From Hermodice carunculata (Eukaryota; Annelida; Polychaeta; Eunicida; Amphinomidae), in the NCBI GenBank assembly GCA_964020975.1, contig OZ026630.1, forward strand, positions 65,468,513 to 65,532,512: a stretch of 64,000 bases of DNA, given 5' to 3'. Position numbers and translations under genes: made by a program. Shown one piece after another: positions 10,480 to 26,499 of the stretch. The first letter of the stretch is position 1. Each line of letters starts with the position of its first letter. A model generated the notes under the pieces. The model saw only the letters and a program-made list of their open reading frames with translations, was not told where the DNA came from and did no database searches.

Positions 10480-10561
<82 letters not shown>
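10431..10561. repeat. (TA)n/(CA)n microsatellite
   Basis: TA run with a short CA block near 10,450, between c and c'. Confidence 0.95.
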
Positions 10562-10564
<3 letters not shown>

Positions 10565-10596
10565 GTACTAAGTGTCGTACTATCAATCGGGCTGAC

Positions 10597-10659
10597 CTGT
10601 TGTTACATCAGGAGTTGTAGCTGGAGCAGTGGTTGCAGGAGGTGCAGGGTTGGCAGTTG
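10597..10659 (-). CDS. Mucin-like mini-exon c', unit 2
   Basis: 63 nt. The body resembles c ([17 protein letters not shown]) but the 3' border is of d type (CAG|GTCAGC), so this copy has a usable donor. It looks like a c/d hybrid made by unequal exchange. Confidence 0.5.
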
Positions 10660-10689
10660 CTGTAAAAATTCAAGGGCACCAAATATGTT

Positions 10690-10803
<114 letters not shown>

Positions 10804-10833
10804 ACTAGCTGTCGTACTATCAATCGGGCTGAC

Positions 10834-10896
10834 CTGTTGTTACATCAGGAGTAGGAGTTGGAGCAGTGGTTGTAGGAGGTGCAGCAGTGGCAGTTG
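10834..10896 (-). CDS. Mucin-like mini-exon d, unit 2
   Basis: 63 nt, donor CAG|GTCAGC. Same class as d of unit 1, with one change in the middle (GCAGCAGTGG on the plus strand). Confidence 0.55.
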
Positions 10897-11228
10897 CTGT
10901 AAAAATTCAAGGGCAGCAGATATGTATATATATATATACATATATATATGTATAAAGAACTAGCTGTCATACAATCAATTGTAACAATATTACAAACCAA
11001 GTTTCAAATGTGAACCGAACAATCAAATGCATTTGACCAATCAAGCACATGGGACATTCATACAAATGCTTCTACCATTGATCAATTAACTCACGAAAGG
11101 TGAGGAGTTATGTTCAATTATGGAATTTATTCCCCCTTAGTATCATGATGCTCAGTGGTTAATATCAAGACCACCTAACAGTTTGAATGACTGCTAGGTC
11201 AGCCAGTCTGCTAGAAAGATATGCTAAC

Positions 11229-11294
11229 CTGTTCCCACTTCAGGAGTTGGAGTTGGAGAAGAGGTAGAAGGTGGAATGGTAAGAGTGGAAGTTA
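11229..11294 (-). CDS. Mucin-like mini-exon e, unit 2
   Basis: 66 nt; acceptor ATTGTTTCAG, donor CAG|GTTAGC; Thr/Ser/Pro-rich as in unit 1. Confidence 0.55.
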
Positions 11295-11350
11295 CTGAAA
11301 CAATCTAGGGGTACTGAATCAACAAGTGACAGTGTAACCCGGTCTGACTG

Positions 11351-11537
<187 letters not shown>

Positions 11538-11937
11538 CATGATATCAGTATTAATTGTTCATATGAAAATATGAAGAGCCACATGTTTGGTTATAAAATG
11601 TGAAGCCAATTACTAGATGCGTTTTGGCAGTTACAAAAGTGAGTTACACCCAAGTGTTTCTACCTTCCATCACTCATCAGAGTTGCTGGCATATGCAATT
11701 GTGGCATTTATCGTACTTTTCATCATGCATATGCCATCTATCCATAAAGAGGAGGATGTGAGATCAGCCTGTGCTCAGCTTACCTAACCATGAAACATCC
11801 CCTATCATGCTTACAGCAGAACCGGCTATGTAATGAAAATAAAGGAGAGAATGTGCTACTTTCATGCATTAAGTTAGCTGATGTATGATTTTCTATTCAG
11901 ATGAATTTGAGTCACAAAGCTAGAAACTAGGGATTAC

Positions 11938-12003
11938 CTGTTGTTACTTCAGGAGTAGGAGTTGGAGCAGCTGTTGAAAGAGGACCGGCAGTAGTAGTGG
12001 CTG
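11938..12003 (-). CDS. Mucin-like mini-exon f, unit 2
   Basis: 66 nt; acceptor AATTTTACAG, donor CAG|GTAATC; peptide as f of unit 1. Confidence 0.55.
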
Positions 12004-12048
12004 CTGTAAAATTCATGGGTACTGAATAAACAAGTGCCACCTATAAAC

Positions 12049-13056
<1,008 letters not shown>

Positions 13057-13476
13057 TATTAACTTTCATGCTTTCAATCGTGATGATATTAAAACCCCCA
13101 TTACGCCATTTTATATCTTTTGGTAAGAGGAGTGTGTGAACCCACTCATTAAATGCGAATGTTTTTATAGCCAGTTACATACATGGAGTTCTATAAAAGG
13201 GTCTCTGCCATTCATCATATCATAAGGGTTCAGAAGCATGTGGAATAGTATTTCTCTTTTTTTATCATGCAGTTGTCACCTTTCTTTCAGTAGAAAGCTA
13301 TGAGATCAGCCTGTGCTCAGCCAACCTAACCATGACATACACCCATCATGCTTGAAACAGATCTGGCTATTTAAAGAAAATATAGGAAACAATGCGCAAC
13401 TTTCATGCACCAAGTTAGATCACTAAAAAAATATTTCATTTAGTGTTGAGTCATAAAGCTAGAAGCTAGGGCTTAC

Positions 13477-13533
13477 CAGTTACTACAGCAGGAGTTGGAG
13501 TTGGAGTTGGAGCAGTGGTTGTAGTGGTGGTTG
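13477..13533 (-). CDS. Mucin-like mini-exon a, unit 3
   Basis: 57 nt; donor CTG|GTAAGC, acceptor TTTATACAG. Confidence 0.6.
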
Positions 13534-14046
13534 CTGTATAAATTCAAGGGTACCGGATTTACAAGTATCAGCTTAACTTCTGACTATATATGTATGTGTA
13601 TATATATAGTTTCATGCTATCAATCATGATAATATTAAAAGCAACATGTTAAGCTAAAACGTATGAACCCACTCACTAAATGCATTATGCAAGTCACATA
13701 CAGGACGCATTTTAACCACTGTACACTGTACATTTGTGTATTTGGGTATTAAGGTGGCTCCCATGATAGCCGTTGTTTCATGGCCTAAATGGGTGTTTCA
13801 TGACCATGTTATGTTACAAATGTGTATTCTGTACAGATCAATGGTCAAATTCAGGTTGTTTGAGTCTCAGTGTGAGTCTGTACACCACTCAAGAGTTTTG
13901 AAATAGAGTTAAGTAGCCACATACAGCAGGTGACCTGTCACTCCAGGTAAATTTTTAAAAGAAATTGACTCCTATGTCTGACCTGAGTGACCAAAAAAGC
14001 AATGTGGCTGCTGACGACAGTGGTTGCATACAGCAGGTACCACCGA

Positions 14047-14049
14047 ATA

Positions 14050-14125
<76 letters not shown>

Positions 14126-14132
14126 TATATAA

Positions 14133-14172
<40 letters not shown>

Positions 14173-14220
14173 GATAACACACACATATATATACATATAT
14201 ATATATATGTATATATATAT
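14047..14220. repeat. (TA)n-rich tract
   Basis: TA run with TACA interruptions between exons a and c of unit 3. Confidence 0.9.
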
Positions 14221-14582
14221 AAAGACATACATATATATATAGATGTAGTTTGATGATCATTAGATGTGTTTAGCCAGTCACATAGGGGATTTCCATAAAA
14301 GGGTCTCTGCCATTCATCAACTCATCACAGATGAGATGCATACTCAATATGGTGGCATTTGTCCTACTTTTCATCAAGCATATATCACCTGTCCATAAAT
14401 AGAAATCTGTAAGATCAGCCTGTGCTCAGCTCACATAATTATGACACATCCCTGTCACATTTGAAGCAGATCTGACTATTTAAGGAAAAAATCGAAAAAC
14501 ACATGCAACTCTCATGCAGCAAGTCAGACCACTCAAGAGATTTGAATGAGAATTGAGTAAAAATGCTGGCAATCAGGCTCAT

Positions 14583-14645
14583 CTGTTGCCACTTCAGGAG
14601 TTGTAGCTGGAGCAGTGGTTGCAGGAGGGGCAGGGGTGGCAGTTG
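14583..14645 (-). CDS. Mucin-like mini-exon c, unit 3 (donor ATGAGC)
   Basis: 63 nt; one substitution against c of unit 2; border CAG|ATGAGC. Confidence 0.4.
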
Positions 14646-14675
14646 CTGTAAAAATTCAAGGGCACCAAATATGTT

Positions 14676-14849
<174 letters not shown>

Positions 14850-14879
14850 ACTAGCTGTCGTACTATCAATCGGGCTGAC

Positions 14880-14942
14880 CTGTTGTTACATCAGGAGTTG
14901 TAGCTGGGGCAGTGGTTGCAGGAGGTGCAGGGGTGGCAGTTG
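14880..14942 (-). CDS. Mucin-like mini-exon c', unit 3
   Basis: 63 nt with a d-type donor CAG|GTCAGC; counterpart of 10,597-10,659. Confidence 0.5.
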
Positions 14943-14972
14943 CTGTAAAAATTCAAGGGCACCAAATATGTT

Positions 14973-15072
<100 letters not shown>

Positions 15073-15102
15073 ACTAGCTGTCGTACTATCAATCGGGCTG
15101 AC

Positions 15103-15165
15103 CTGTTGTTACATCAGGAGTAGGAGTTGGAGCAGTGGTTGTAGGAGGTGCAGGAGTGGCAGTTG
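15103..15165 (-). CDS. Mucin-like mini-exon d, unit 3
   Basis: 63 nt; donor CAG|GTCAGC, acceptor TTTTTACAG. Confidence 0.55.
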
Positions 15166-15188
15166 CTGTAAAAATTCAAGGGCAGCAG

Positions 15189-15190
<2 letters not shown>

Positions 15191-15270
<80 letters not shown>
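15191..15270. repeat. (TA)n microsatellite
   Basis: About 80 bp of TA; only a ~30-bp interrupted TA stretch stands at this place in units 1 and 2. Confidence 0.95.
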
Positions 15271-15272
<2 letters not shown>

Positions 15273-15546
15273 AAAGAACTAGCTGTCATACAATCAATTG
15301 TAACAATATTACAAACCAAGTTTCAAATGTGAACCGAACAATCAAATGCATTTGACCAATCAAGTACAGGGACATTCATACAAATGCTTCTACCATTGAT
15401 CAATTAACTCACGAAAGGTGAGGAGTTATGTTCAATTATGGAATTTATTCCCCCTTAGTATCATGATGCTCAGTGCTTAATATCAAGACCACCTAACAGT
15501 TTGAATGACTGCTAGGTCAGCCAGTCTGCTACAAAGATATGCTAAC

Positions 15547-15612
15547 CTGTTCCCACTTCAGGAGTTGGAGTTGGAGAAGAGGTTGAAGGTGGAATGGTAA
15601 GAGTGGAAGTTA
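15547..15612 (-). CDS. Mucin-like mini-exon e, unit 3
   Basis: 66 nt; acceptor ATTTTTTCAG, donor CAG|GTTAGC. Confidence 0.55.
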
Positions 15613-16102
15613 CTGAAAAAATCTAGGGGTACTGAATCAACAAGTGACAGTGTAACCCGGTCTGACTGCATATATACATATATATATATATATATATAAT
15701 TTCATGGTATCAGCATTAATTGTTTATATGAAAATATGAAAAGCCACATGTTTGGTTATAAAATCTGAAGCCAATTACTAGTTGCGTTTTGGCAGTCACA
15801 AAAGTGAGTTACACCCAAGTGTTTCTACCTTCCATCACTCATCAGAGTTGCTGGCATATGCAATTGTGGCATTTATCGTACTTTTCATCATGCATATGCC
15901 ATCTATCCATAAAGAGGAGTATGTGAGATCAGCCTGTGCTCAGCTTACCTAACCATGAAACATCCCCTATCATGCTTACAGCAGAACCGGCTATGTAATG
16001 AAAATAAAGGAGAGAATGTGCTACTTTCATGCATCAAGTTAGCTGATGTATGATTTTCTATTCAGATGAATTTAAGTCACAAAGCTAGAAACTAGGGATT
16101 AC

Positions 16103-16168
16103 CTGTTGTTACTTCAGGAGTAGGAGTTGGAGCAGCTGTTGAAAGAGGACCGGCAGTAGTAGTGGCTG
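16103..16168 (-). CDS. Mucin-like mini-exon f, unit 3
   Basis: 66 nt; acceptor AATTTTACAG, donor CAG|GTAATC. Confidence 0.55.
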
Positions 16169-16205
16169 CTGTAAAATTCATGGGTACTGAATAAACAAGT
16201 GACAC

Positions 16206-17306
<1,101 letters not shown>

Positions 17307-17725
17307 ATATTAACTTTCATGCTATCAATCGTGATGATATTAAAACCCCCATTACGCCATTTTATATCTTTTGGTAAGAGGAGTGTGTGAACCCACTCAT
17401 TAAATGCGAATGTTTCCAGCCAGTTATATACATGGAGATGTATAAAAGGGTCTCTGCCATTCATCATATCATAAGGGTTCAGAAGCATGTGGAATAGTAT
17501 TTCTCTTTTTTTATCATGCAGTTGTCACCTTTCTTTCAGTAGAAAGCTATGAGATCAGCCTGTGCTCAGCCAACCTAACCATGACATACACCCATCATGC
17601 TTGAAACAGACCTGGCCATTTAAAGAAAATATAGGAAACAATGCGCAACTTTCATGCACCAAGTTAGATCACTAAAAAAATATTTCATTTAGTGTTGAGT
17701 CATAAAGCTAGAAGCTAGGGCTTAC

Positions 17726-17782
17726 CAGTTACTACAGCAGGAGTTGGAGTTGGAGTTGGAGCAGTGGTTGTAGTGGTGGTTG
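17726..17782 (-). CDS. Mucin-like mini-exon a, unit 4
   Basis: 57 nt; donor CTG|GTAAGC, acceptor TTTATACAG. Confidence 0.6.
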
Positions 17783-18314
17783 CTGTATAAATTCAAGGGT
17801 ACCGGATTTACAAGTATCAGCTTAACTTCTGACTATATATGTATGTGTATATATATAGTTTCATGCTATCAATCATGATAATATTAAAAGCAACATGTTA
17901 AGCTAAAACGTATGAACCCACTCATTAAATGCATTATGCAAGTCCCATACAGGACGTGTTATACACCACTATACACTGTACATTTGTGTATTCGGGTATT
18001 AAGGTGGCTCCCATAATAGCAGTTGTTTCATGGCCTTAATCGGCGTTTCCTGACCATGATATGTTACAAATGTGTATTCTGTACAGATCAATGGTCAAAT
18101 TCAGGCTGTCTGAGTCTCAGTGTGAGTCTGTACACCACTCAAGAGTTTTGAAATAGAGTTAAGTAGCCACATACAGCAGGTGACCTGTCACCCCAGGTAA
18201 ATTTTTAAAAGAAATTGACTCCTATGTCTGACCTGAGTGACCACAAAAAGCAATGTGGCTGCTGACGACAGTGGTTGCATACAGTAGGTACCACCGAACA
18301 TATATGTGTGAATG

Positions 18315-18460
<146 letters not shown>

Positions 18461-18799
18461 TGTAGTTTGATGATCATTAGATGTGTTTAGCCAGTCTCAT
18501 ATGGGATTTCCATAAAAGCGTCTCTGTCATTCATCAACTCATCACAGATCAGATGCATATGCAATATGGTGGCATTTGTCTAACTTTTCATTATGCATAT
18601 GTCACCTGTCCATAAATAGAAAGCTGTAAGATCAGCCTGTGGTCCTCTCACTTAATTATGACACATTCCTGTCACATTTGAAGCAGATCTGGCTATCTAA
18701 GGAAAAAATCGAAAACAACATGCAACTCTCATGCAGCAAGTCATACCACTCAAGAGTTTTGAATGAGAATTGAGTAAAATTGCTGGCAATCAGGCTCAT

Positions 18800-18862
18800 C
18801 TGTTGCCACTTCAGGAGTTGTAGCTGGAGCAGTGGTTGCAGGAGGTGCAGGAGTGGCAGTTG
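18800..18862 (-). CDS. Mucin-like mini-exon c, unit 4 (donor ATGAGC)
   Basis: 63 nt; acceptor TTTTACCAG; border CAG|ATGAGC. Confidence 0.4.
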
Positions 18863-18890
18863 CTGGTAAAATTCAAGGGCACCAGATATG

Positions 18891-19018
<128 letters not shown>

Positions 19019-19292
19019 AATAACTAGCTATCATACTATCAAGTGTAACAATATTACAAACCATGTTTCAAATGTGAACCGAACAATCAAATGCATTTGG
19101 CCAGTCAAGTACAGGGACATTCATACAAATGCTTCAACCATTCATGAATGACCTCACCCAAGGTGAAGAGCTATGTTCAATTATGGAATTTGTTCCTCCT
19201 TTGTGTCATGATGCTCATCTGTTAATACCAAGACCACCTAACAGTTTTGAATGACCGCTAGGTCGGCCAGTCTGCCAGCAAGATATGCTAAC

Positions 19293-19358
19293 CTGTTCCC
19301 ACTTCAGGAGTTGGAGTTGGAGCAGTGGTTGAAGGAGGAATGGCAAGAGTGGAAGTAA
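19293..19358 (-). pseudogene. Mucin-like mini-exon e, unit 4, acceptor lost
   Basis: 66-nt counterpart of exon e with donor CAG|GTTAGC, but the acceptor position reads TTTTTCAC in place of TTTTTTCAG. This copy is probably not spliced in. Confidence 0.45.
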
Positions 19359-19414
19359 GTGAAAAATCTAGGGGTAATAAATCAACAAGTGACAGCGTAA
19401 CCCGGTCTGACTGC

Positions 19415-19415
<1 letters not shown>

Positions 19416-19494
<79 letters not shown>

Positions 19495-19513
19495 AAAAAA
19501 ATATATATATATA
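19416..19513. repeat. (TA)n microsatellite
   Basis: About 75 bp of TA plus an AAAAAATATA tail. Confidence 0.95.
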
Positions 19514-19909
19514 GTTTCATGCTATCAGTATAATTTGTTAATATGAAAAGCCACATGTTTGGTTATACAATGTGAAGCCAATTACTAAATGTGTTAAGGC
19601 AGTTACAAAAGTGAGTTACACCCAAGTGTTTCTACCCTCCATTGCTCCTTTGAGTTGCTGTCATATGCAATTGTGGCATTTGTCGTACTTTTCATCATGC
19701 ATATGTCATCTATCCATAAAGAGGAGGATGTGAGATCAGCCTGTGCTCAGCTTACCTAAGCATGACACATCCCCTATCATGCTTAAAGCAGAACCAGCTA
19801 TGTAATGAAAAGACAGGAGAGAATGTGCAACTTTCATGCATCAAGTAAGCTGATGCAAGATGTTTTATTCAGATGAATTTGAGTCACAAAGCTAGAAACT
19901 AGGGCTTAC

Positions 19910-19972
19910 CTGTTGTTACTTCAGGATTAGGAGTTGGAGCAGTGGTTGTAGGAGGTGCAGGAGTGGCAGTTG
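19910..19972 (-). CDS. Mucin-like mini-exon, extra copy in unit 4
   Basis: 63 nt; donor CAG|GTAAGC, acceptor TTTTTACAG. It encodes [19 protein letters not shown] plus TT. It joins an f-type upstream flank to a d-type body, another sign of exchange between sub-repeats. Confidence 0.58.
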
Positions 19973-19996
19973 CTGTAAAAATTCAAGGGCACCAGA

Positions 19997-20008
19997 TGTA
20001 TATATATG

Positions 20009-20043
<35 letters not shown>

Positions 20044-20059
20044 GTGTGTGTATATATAA

Positions 20060-20139
<80 letters not shown>
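19997..20139. repeat. (TA)n-rich tract
   Basis: TA with TG and TACA interruptions, then pure TA. Confidence 0.9.
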
Positions 20140-20141
<2 letters not shown>

Positions 20142-20534
20142 TCATGGTATCAGTATAAATTGTTTATATGAAAAGCCACATGTTTGGTTATAGAATGTGA
20201 AGCCAATTACTAGATGCGTTTAGGCAGTTACAAAAGGGAGTTACACCCAAGTGTTTCTACCTTCCATCACTCATCAGAGTTGCTGGCATATGCAATTGTG
20301 GCATTTGTCGTACTTTACATCAGGCATATGTCATATATCCATAAAGAGAAGGATGTGAGATCAGCCTGTGCTCAGCTTACCTAAGCATGAAACATCCCCT
20401 ATCATGCTTACAGCAGAACCGGCTATGTAATGAAAATAAAAGAGAGAATGTGCAACTTTCATGCATCAAGTAAGCTGATGAATGATTTTCTATTCAGATG
20501 AATTTGAGTCACAAAGCTAGAAACTAGGGCTTAC

Positions 20535-20600
20535 CTGTTGTTACTTCAGGAGTAGGAGTTGGAGCAGTTGTTGTAAGAGGGCCGGCAGTAGTAGTGGCTG
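20535..20600 (-). CDS. Mucin-like mini-exon f, unit 4
   Basis: 66 nt; acceptor AATTTTACAG, donor CAG|GTAAGC. Confidence 0.58.
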
Positions 20601-20661
20601 CTGTAAAATTCATGGGTACTGAATAAACAAGTGCCAGCGATATATATATATATATATATAT

Positions 20662-21332
20662 TGTTATCTTTTGAGAAAGATAAGTGTTTGTGAATACATT
20701 TGTATTTTTTATATTTGCACTTCTGATAGACTGATAGGAAGGTATTTGAAATATGTAAACGTAACAATTCGTCGACATTCTCAATTTAGTATTTCTTGCC
20801 ATTAATAGAGGGCTCTGGCAATCAAAGCTCAAACGTGGTCATTTGTATCGCGCCTTATGCAAATCTGGTAATTCGATAAAACAAAGGGCTTGAGTGGCCA
20901 GGGCAGGAGAGGGCGCAATTTTCGGGGAGCACGGACAAGCCTTTGAATTGCTCTGAAGATTTATGCTTGGAAGCTCCAACGATTGTAAGTTTTTTCATTA
21001 TTTCTTGACTTTAAGAGAATAATTGTTGTTTAATATTGTCTGCATGATACTTGCAGCTTGATTGTATTGCTTGTAACGTTTTTTAACATTAGTTAAAAGA
21101 AAATTGAAATTGGGTAAAAGTTATGAAAAATGTGTTAAATTAGATGGTTTTTGTTCACAGGTTTTACCGTACCATATTGAACCGTGCCGTACCGTATGTG
21201 AGAACAGGTCGTACACTGTACTTGTTCGTGTTAAGAAACACGTTGGTGACCAGAAGGAAGAATATAAAGATCAACCCTCTCCTCAAGAAATTGGCCTCTG
21301 GTCGTTGTCATTAATACTTTCATGTTTTAACA
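20662..21332 (+). repeat. 5' LTR of BEL/Pao element
   Basis: 671 bp from TGTTATCTTTTGAG to CATGTTTTAACA. It aligns end to end with the copy at 31,254-31,924. Confidence 0.95.
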
Positions 21333-21429
21333 TGAAAAAATAAAACAATCGGAGCCGCTACACTAACTTACAGTGTGCACTGAAGCTGTAACAGAAAGTG
21401 AGCGTCATTCCGAAGATCATTGAAAGAAA

Positions 21430-23424
21430 GTGGACTTTCCTCTCAATAAAAGTAAACTACGAAGGGAACATAGTTTCATAATGGTGGAGAACAAAGAAAG
21501 TGATGAGCTGAAAAGGGCCCGAACTACCGCCAAGGCTCAAGTGACAAGAAAAATGAATGAAGTCATGAAAATCGTTGACAGCGAGGAATCCTCAGGTGGA
21601 AAGCAGCCTTCAATAGAAAATAAAGTTAAGGAATTGAAGGATGCTATGGAAAACTTCCGACTGTCTCATGAAAAGTACACGCCATATGCGGAAAATGATT
21701 CACCAGACTATTATATATCAGTACGGGATGAAGTCACCAGATGCATACAGTTGGCGGGCTTACAGGGTGACGGAAGCCAAGCGTCACTGAACATTCAAGC
21801 CGTACCTAGTGTGTTGCAAAGTGTGAGGTCCAAGGCGTCCTCGGCCTCAAGTGTGAGAGTTAAAGCTGCAGCCAGAAGGGCAGCACTCCAAGCAAAGGCC
21901 GAAAAGCAAGAACTGGAAAGGCAAGAGTTCGAGCTTCGACAAAAGAGGGAAGAGTTGGAACTAGCCACGAACCTCGCCATCGCTCATGCCGAAGAAAGGG
22001 CATGCATGGAAGTTGAAACAGAACTTTTTCACAACGACGGGTACGTTAGTGACGATGAGGATCGCGGAAGATCCCTGAAGTCGGTGCCGGCAACTGTACC
22101 GCCAAAACCGCGGAACTCTGTAGCCATGGCTACACACCAGTTGAACCCTGATGCACCAGTGTGGACGGGTTGCGCTACAAGTGACGGGCTTTCTCCAGAA
22201 AATGTAAACACAAAGTCAGTAAGTGATACGTCTTTGTTGAATGCATTATGCACGACTCAGGTACAGCAACAGCATTTAATGCAGGTTTTGCAGATGCCGA
22301 AAATAGAAATCGAGCATTTTGATGGCACTCCGCTTAAGTATTGGACTTTCATTCGATTTTTCGAAAGTAGGGTTGATAATACAGGTATGTCCGATCATAT
22401 AAAGCTAGTCCAGCTCATGTCACTTTATGCTGGTAAAGCACGTAGGGCAATTGAAGGGTGTGCTGCCATGGAGCCCAGTACAGGGTACCAAAGGGGAAAA
22501 TGTATTCTAAAAGAGAGGTTTGGCAATGATTATGCAATAACCGAGCAATGGGTAACAGATGTCACCAGCAAACCAGTTATCAAATCCAACGACAGTACAG
22601 CCTTAAGAGAATTTTCCGATGAGTTGAATATGTGTAGAGATATATTATCTGGCATGCAAAGAATGGAAGAAATGAACTGCCAGACAAACTTGGTGAAGGT
22701 GACTCGTAGGCTGTCACCTTACCTACAAGGTAGATGGCGCAGAGAAGTAAGGGAGATAAAGGTAAAACGTGAAAGGCTACCTGTGTTTGATGACCTTGTA
22801 AACTTTGTGACCGGTGCAGCCGAAGAAGCAAATGACCCTATATATGGGAACATCTTTCATGGTGATGTAAGAAAAAATTGTAGAAGTTCAAGGCGGGACG
22901 CTAATTTTAGCGTAGACGCAGAACCAAATCTTGACAAGAATTGCCGTCATGACGAAAGGGTTGTGTATTGGAAAGCAAAGGGTGAAACACCGAAATGTCA
23001 ATTATGTGAATATGAGCATCCATTGTACAAATGTGGTAAGTTCAAGAAAATGAAACCAGAAGAACAGCTACGATTCTCGAGAAACAAAGGGTTATGTGAC
23101 AATTGTTTACAATCTGGTCACAGGGCATTTAAATGTGCACGTAATGCGGTATGCCCAGTGGAAGGGTGTGGCAAGAAACATTGTAGGCTTCTGCATGTTA
23201 GCCAAGACGAAAATATTAAGCAAGACAATGGGAAGACACAAGGTGAAACTCCTGTGAAGGAAGTGAATACAAGCAAGGCCTGTAATTCCACAGGGGCCGG
23301 TATGCAAAGGGTCGCACTGCCTATCGTCCCAGTGAAAGTCTCTACCGTAGGGGGGAGAAAACATGATAACACATTTGCGCTGTTAGACTCGGTTCAACCA
23401 GCACCTTTTGCTCTAGTGAATTGA
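21430..23424 (+). mobile_element. BEL/Pao gag region (fossil)
   Basis: Gag part of the element: a charged, coiled-coil-like N-terminal portion rich in Glu/Arg/Ala, a BEL-type capsid region (around YWTFIRFFESRV), then Cys/His clusters of nucleic-acid-binding type (CQLCEY, CDNCLQSGHRAFKC). Read as a relic of the element, not a host gene. Confidence 0.85.
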
Positions 23425-23900
23425 CAAAGTTACTAGGAATAAATGGGAAAAGAGAAAATTTGTCTCTCACGACATTAACTTCCAGTAAGTGTAACATCGA
23501 AACAGAAGTTGTTGGGCTCAGAGTATCTGATGTCAGCGGTGAGTGCAGTACGCACATACCCAGAGTGTATGTAAGAGGTCAAATGTCCATAAATCTGTAC
23601 AACGCGGCCAGACAAGAGGATGTAAGTCAGTGGTCGCATCTAGATGGCATTACGCTACCGGACATAGATGAACCTAAGGTTCTGTTGTTGATAGGCATGG
23701 ACTCGCCTGACCTGTTGGCCCCACTTGAGGTCAGACGAGGTGCCAAAGGTCAACCTTATGCGGTCCGCACCACGTTGGGCTGGACGCTAAATGGCCCATT
23801 ACACGGGTCTCTTAGTTGCAATGAGGCTAGTAACCATTTTGTTGAAACTGATAACTTGGAGGGTCAGGTTAAAAGGTTTTGGGAAATTGAAACGAGCGAA
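23425..23900 (+). mobile_element. BEL/Pao protease-region remnant, left of the nested insertion
   Basis: Remnant of the pol region following gag, of the aspartic-protease type usual for BEL/Pao (LIGMDSPDLL area). It stops where the nested DNA transposon begins. Confidence 0.75.
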
Positions 23901-25929
23901 CCCAGCGGGCAAAAAAACGTTGAATCAACGTTGATTCTACGTCAGGCTTCAACGTTGAAGTGACGTTGAAGATTGGTTGGATTTGAAAATTGGATCAACG
24001 TTGAAAAGCCAACGTCTATTCAACGTCAGGTTTCAACGTTGATTCAACACCAGATTTCAACGTTGTTTCAACATGGTTTCAACAGCAAAATTCAACGTTG
24101 ATATCAGGTTGAAAGTTGGTTGCATAGCAGATTTCAACGGTGTTTCAACGTGGATTCAACTAATAATTCAATGTTGAAAGCGGGTTGAATATTGGTTGAA
24201 TCTCAAAATTGGATTAACGTTGAACATTCAACGTTATCCAATATCCAGTTCAATGTAGATACATTACCTACGTCAGCAAATCATTACCTAAAGTTGATAT
24301 TTGATAAATTCCAACTTTAAAAAAAAAGAAAAAACTGTAGACTGCGACCTGTTTTACATTCTTTTATTCAGGATGATACATGCACATATACATGTATATC
24401 TGTATATCTGGTGACATATGCAGCCTAAGCACGGTCCTGTTCTGTTGTCTTCTTGCCACTTCCTCCACACCGTTTTGGTGCATCTTTGAGTCATTTAGAC
24501 ATGGCGTAAAATATGTCGGTCTGTGTCGTGCCCTGTCTCTGTAGCACAGCACCTGCAACAATATTTTAGAGACTTAAAAATCAACAGATAAAACAATGTG
24601 CAACATCCCGTATAGCAAAAGCAGTCACAAAATTTTGTCTGTCCAGACACTTAAATCAGGTCCCTTGGTTTCATAAATATAAAGATCAACAATATTTTAT
24701 TGCCTACTTGATAAATATGGTGAGACAAATGTTTCATAACTTTATCAGTTACATAATTACAGAGTATATATTATGTGCATTATTAACATGTGCTCAAAAA
24801 ACCTTGCTCTAGGTGCTGCGTGGAATGATAGATTCTAGTTGGCTTGATATGTTTCCTGTGGAACAAAGTTATCTAGCATATCATTTGTTATCACTGGTGA
24901 GAAACACCGATATCTTTGCAAGGCATTATCAGTCAAGCAATTATACTTTTTTTTGGCAAAGTCAATTTTACCACTTAAATAGCCCATGCTAAATGTTGCT
25001 GAGTCACCTGTTTATTGCAAATTGAATAATAATGCATGTTATAACACTTATCGCTTGTACATGTATATATATATATTAATGGATACAAAAAGAATTCACT
25101 TCAGTGTCATGTTCTCCGGCTTTCATGGCTTGTTTTGGGAAATTGCTCTTGGTAGATGATGGCCATTACATTTAATTTAAATGTTGGCACTCTCTTCTTG
25201 TGCGACAATGTTCACTGGCAGGTAAAAAGTATGCAGGAATGCCCTTTTGATTTTGATACTTTTGCAGACTTTTCAAAATACTCTGTTACCTACATCTAAA
25301 GGAACCCCCACCACGCCAAGGAATACATATTCTAAATGCCCACATTAAGATGATTATATCAGAATGCTAAAAAACAAAATCAGGCTTGAAATTGAGACCA
25401 TTGGCTGTTTGAAAAACAAAAAGTCCATTCAGAGAGGAAAAAATGCGTTCAGCAAAGAAATTATCTTTTCCATCTAGACAGATTACATAGTTCTGTTGCT
25501 TTAGTACTTGACATGTACGGTATGATAATATCAATGGAAACACCCCTTTGTTTACACAGCACATGTTTATATTACTGGCCGAAAATTGGGAATTATATTC
25601 TGGTTTGTATTTTTTATTTTCCTATTCGTAACAACACCCCTATCAAGACCTAACCTATATCCGGTTTTAACTCTTTCACTGTAAGGTTAGGGACTGAGTG
25701 AACAGTTTCACACGGTGTGCTTTGGGCGCCCAAAGTGCGCCGAGGAAGCTGTTGACCTGGACCATCAAATATCTGGAACTATGGGCATGCTTGCACTTGA
25801 AAGAAAGGTCTTCGTGCGAGGAATATGCATCCTCATGAGTTATCACAAAATTCAGGGCAGGTAGACTTTAATAGTTCAACTTAAGTTGCAGTTGGCAGTG
25901 AAAAGGTTAAAAGACATGTTGTTACCCTG

Positions 25930-25931
25930 TG

Positions 25932-26008
<77 letters not shown>
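25930..26008. repeat. (TA)n microsatellite inside the nested transposon
   Basis: About 75 bp of TA. Confidence 0.95.
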
Positions 26009-26011
<3 letters not shown>

Positions 26012-26148
26012 TGGTCAAGCTTTTCTCATGCAGATAGAAACAAAGAACAATCAACATCAACTCTTGGTTGCTCTATGGTTAGAAGTGGTCGAATGTATTG
26101 CTGCACATAACATTCCTTAAATGCCCTGTATCATGTAGACATGTGTTC

Positions 26149-26499
26149 TTAGCTGACCCCTGACCTCGATCTGCAGGCACTGGGAGGTGTGAAATTTGGT
26201 GTTTGCATGTTAAAGCCAACGGTGATTATGGCCAGCATGTCACATGCATCTGAGCATAGATGAACCATGCAGGTAGGATTTAGATTTAATGAACTAACCC
26301 TGACTGTCAATGAACTGTATCTTTTGTCCATATACAGATCCACTCTAATTGTGACTTTTTCAGTTGTAAACACTCCCCTCATCAACAGTGCATGATGCTG
26401 ACTGACAGTGTGTACCGGTAATTGATGCCAGCCTTGTGATGTCATGGCTCCCACAATAGATAAAAACTGCTGGCTGTGACTTCCATAAATACCGGGCAT
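26149..26499 (-). other. Unassigned 116-codon ORF inside the nested transposon
   Basis: Open minus-strand frame with mixed composition (for example LMRGVFTTEKVTIRVDLYMD). No family, splice sites or neighbours support it. It may be chance or a captured host fragment. Confidence 0.15.
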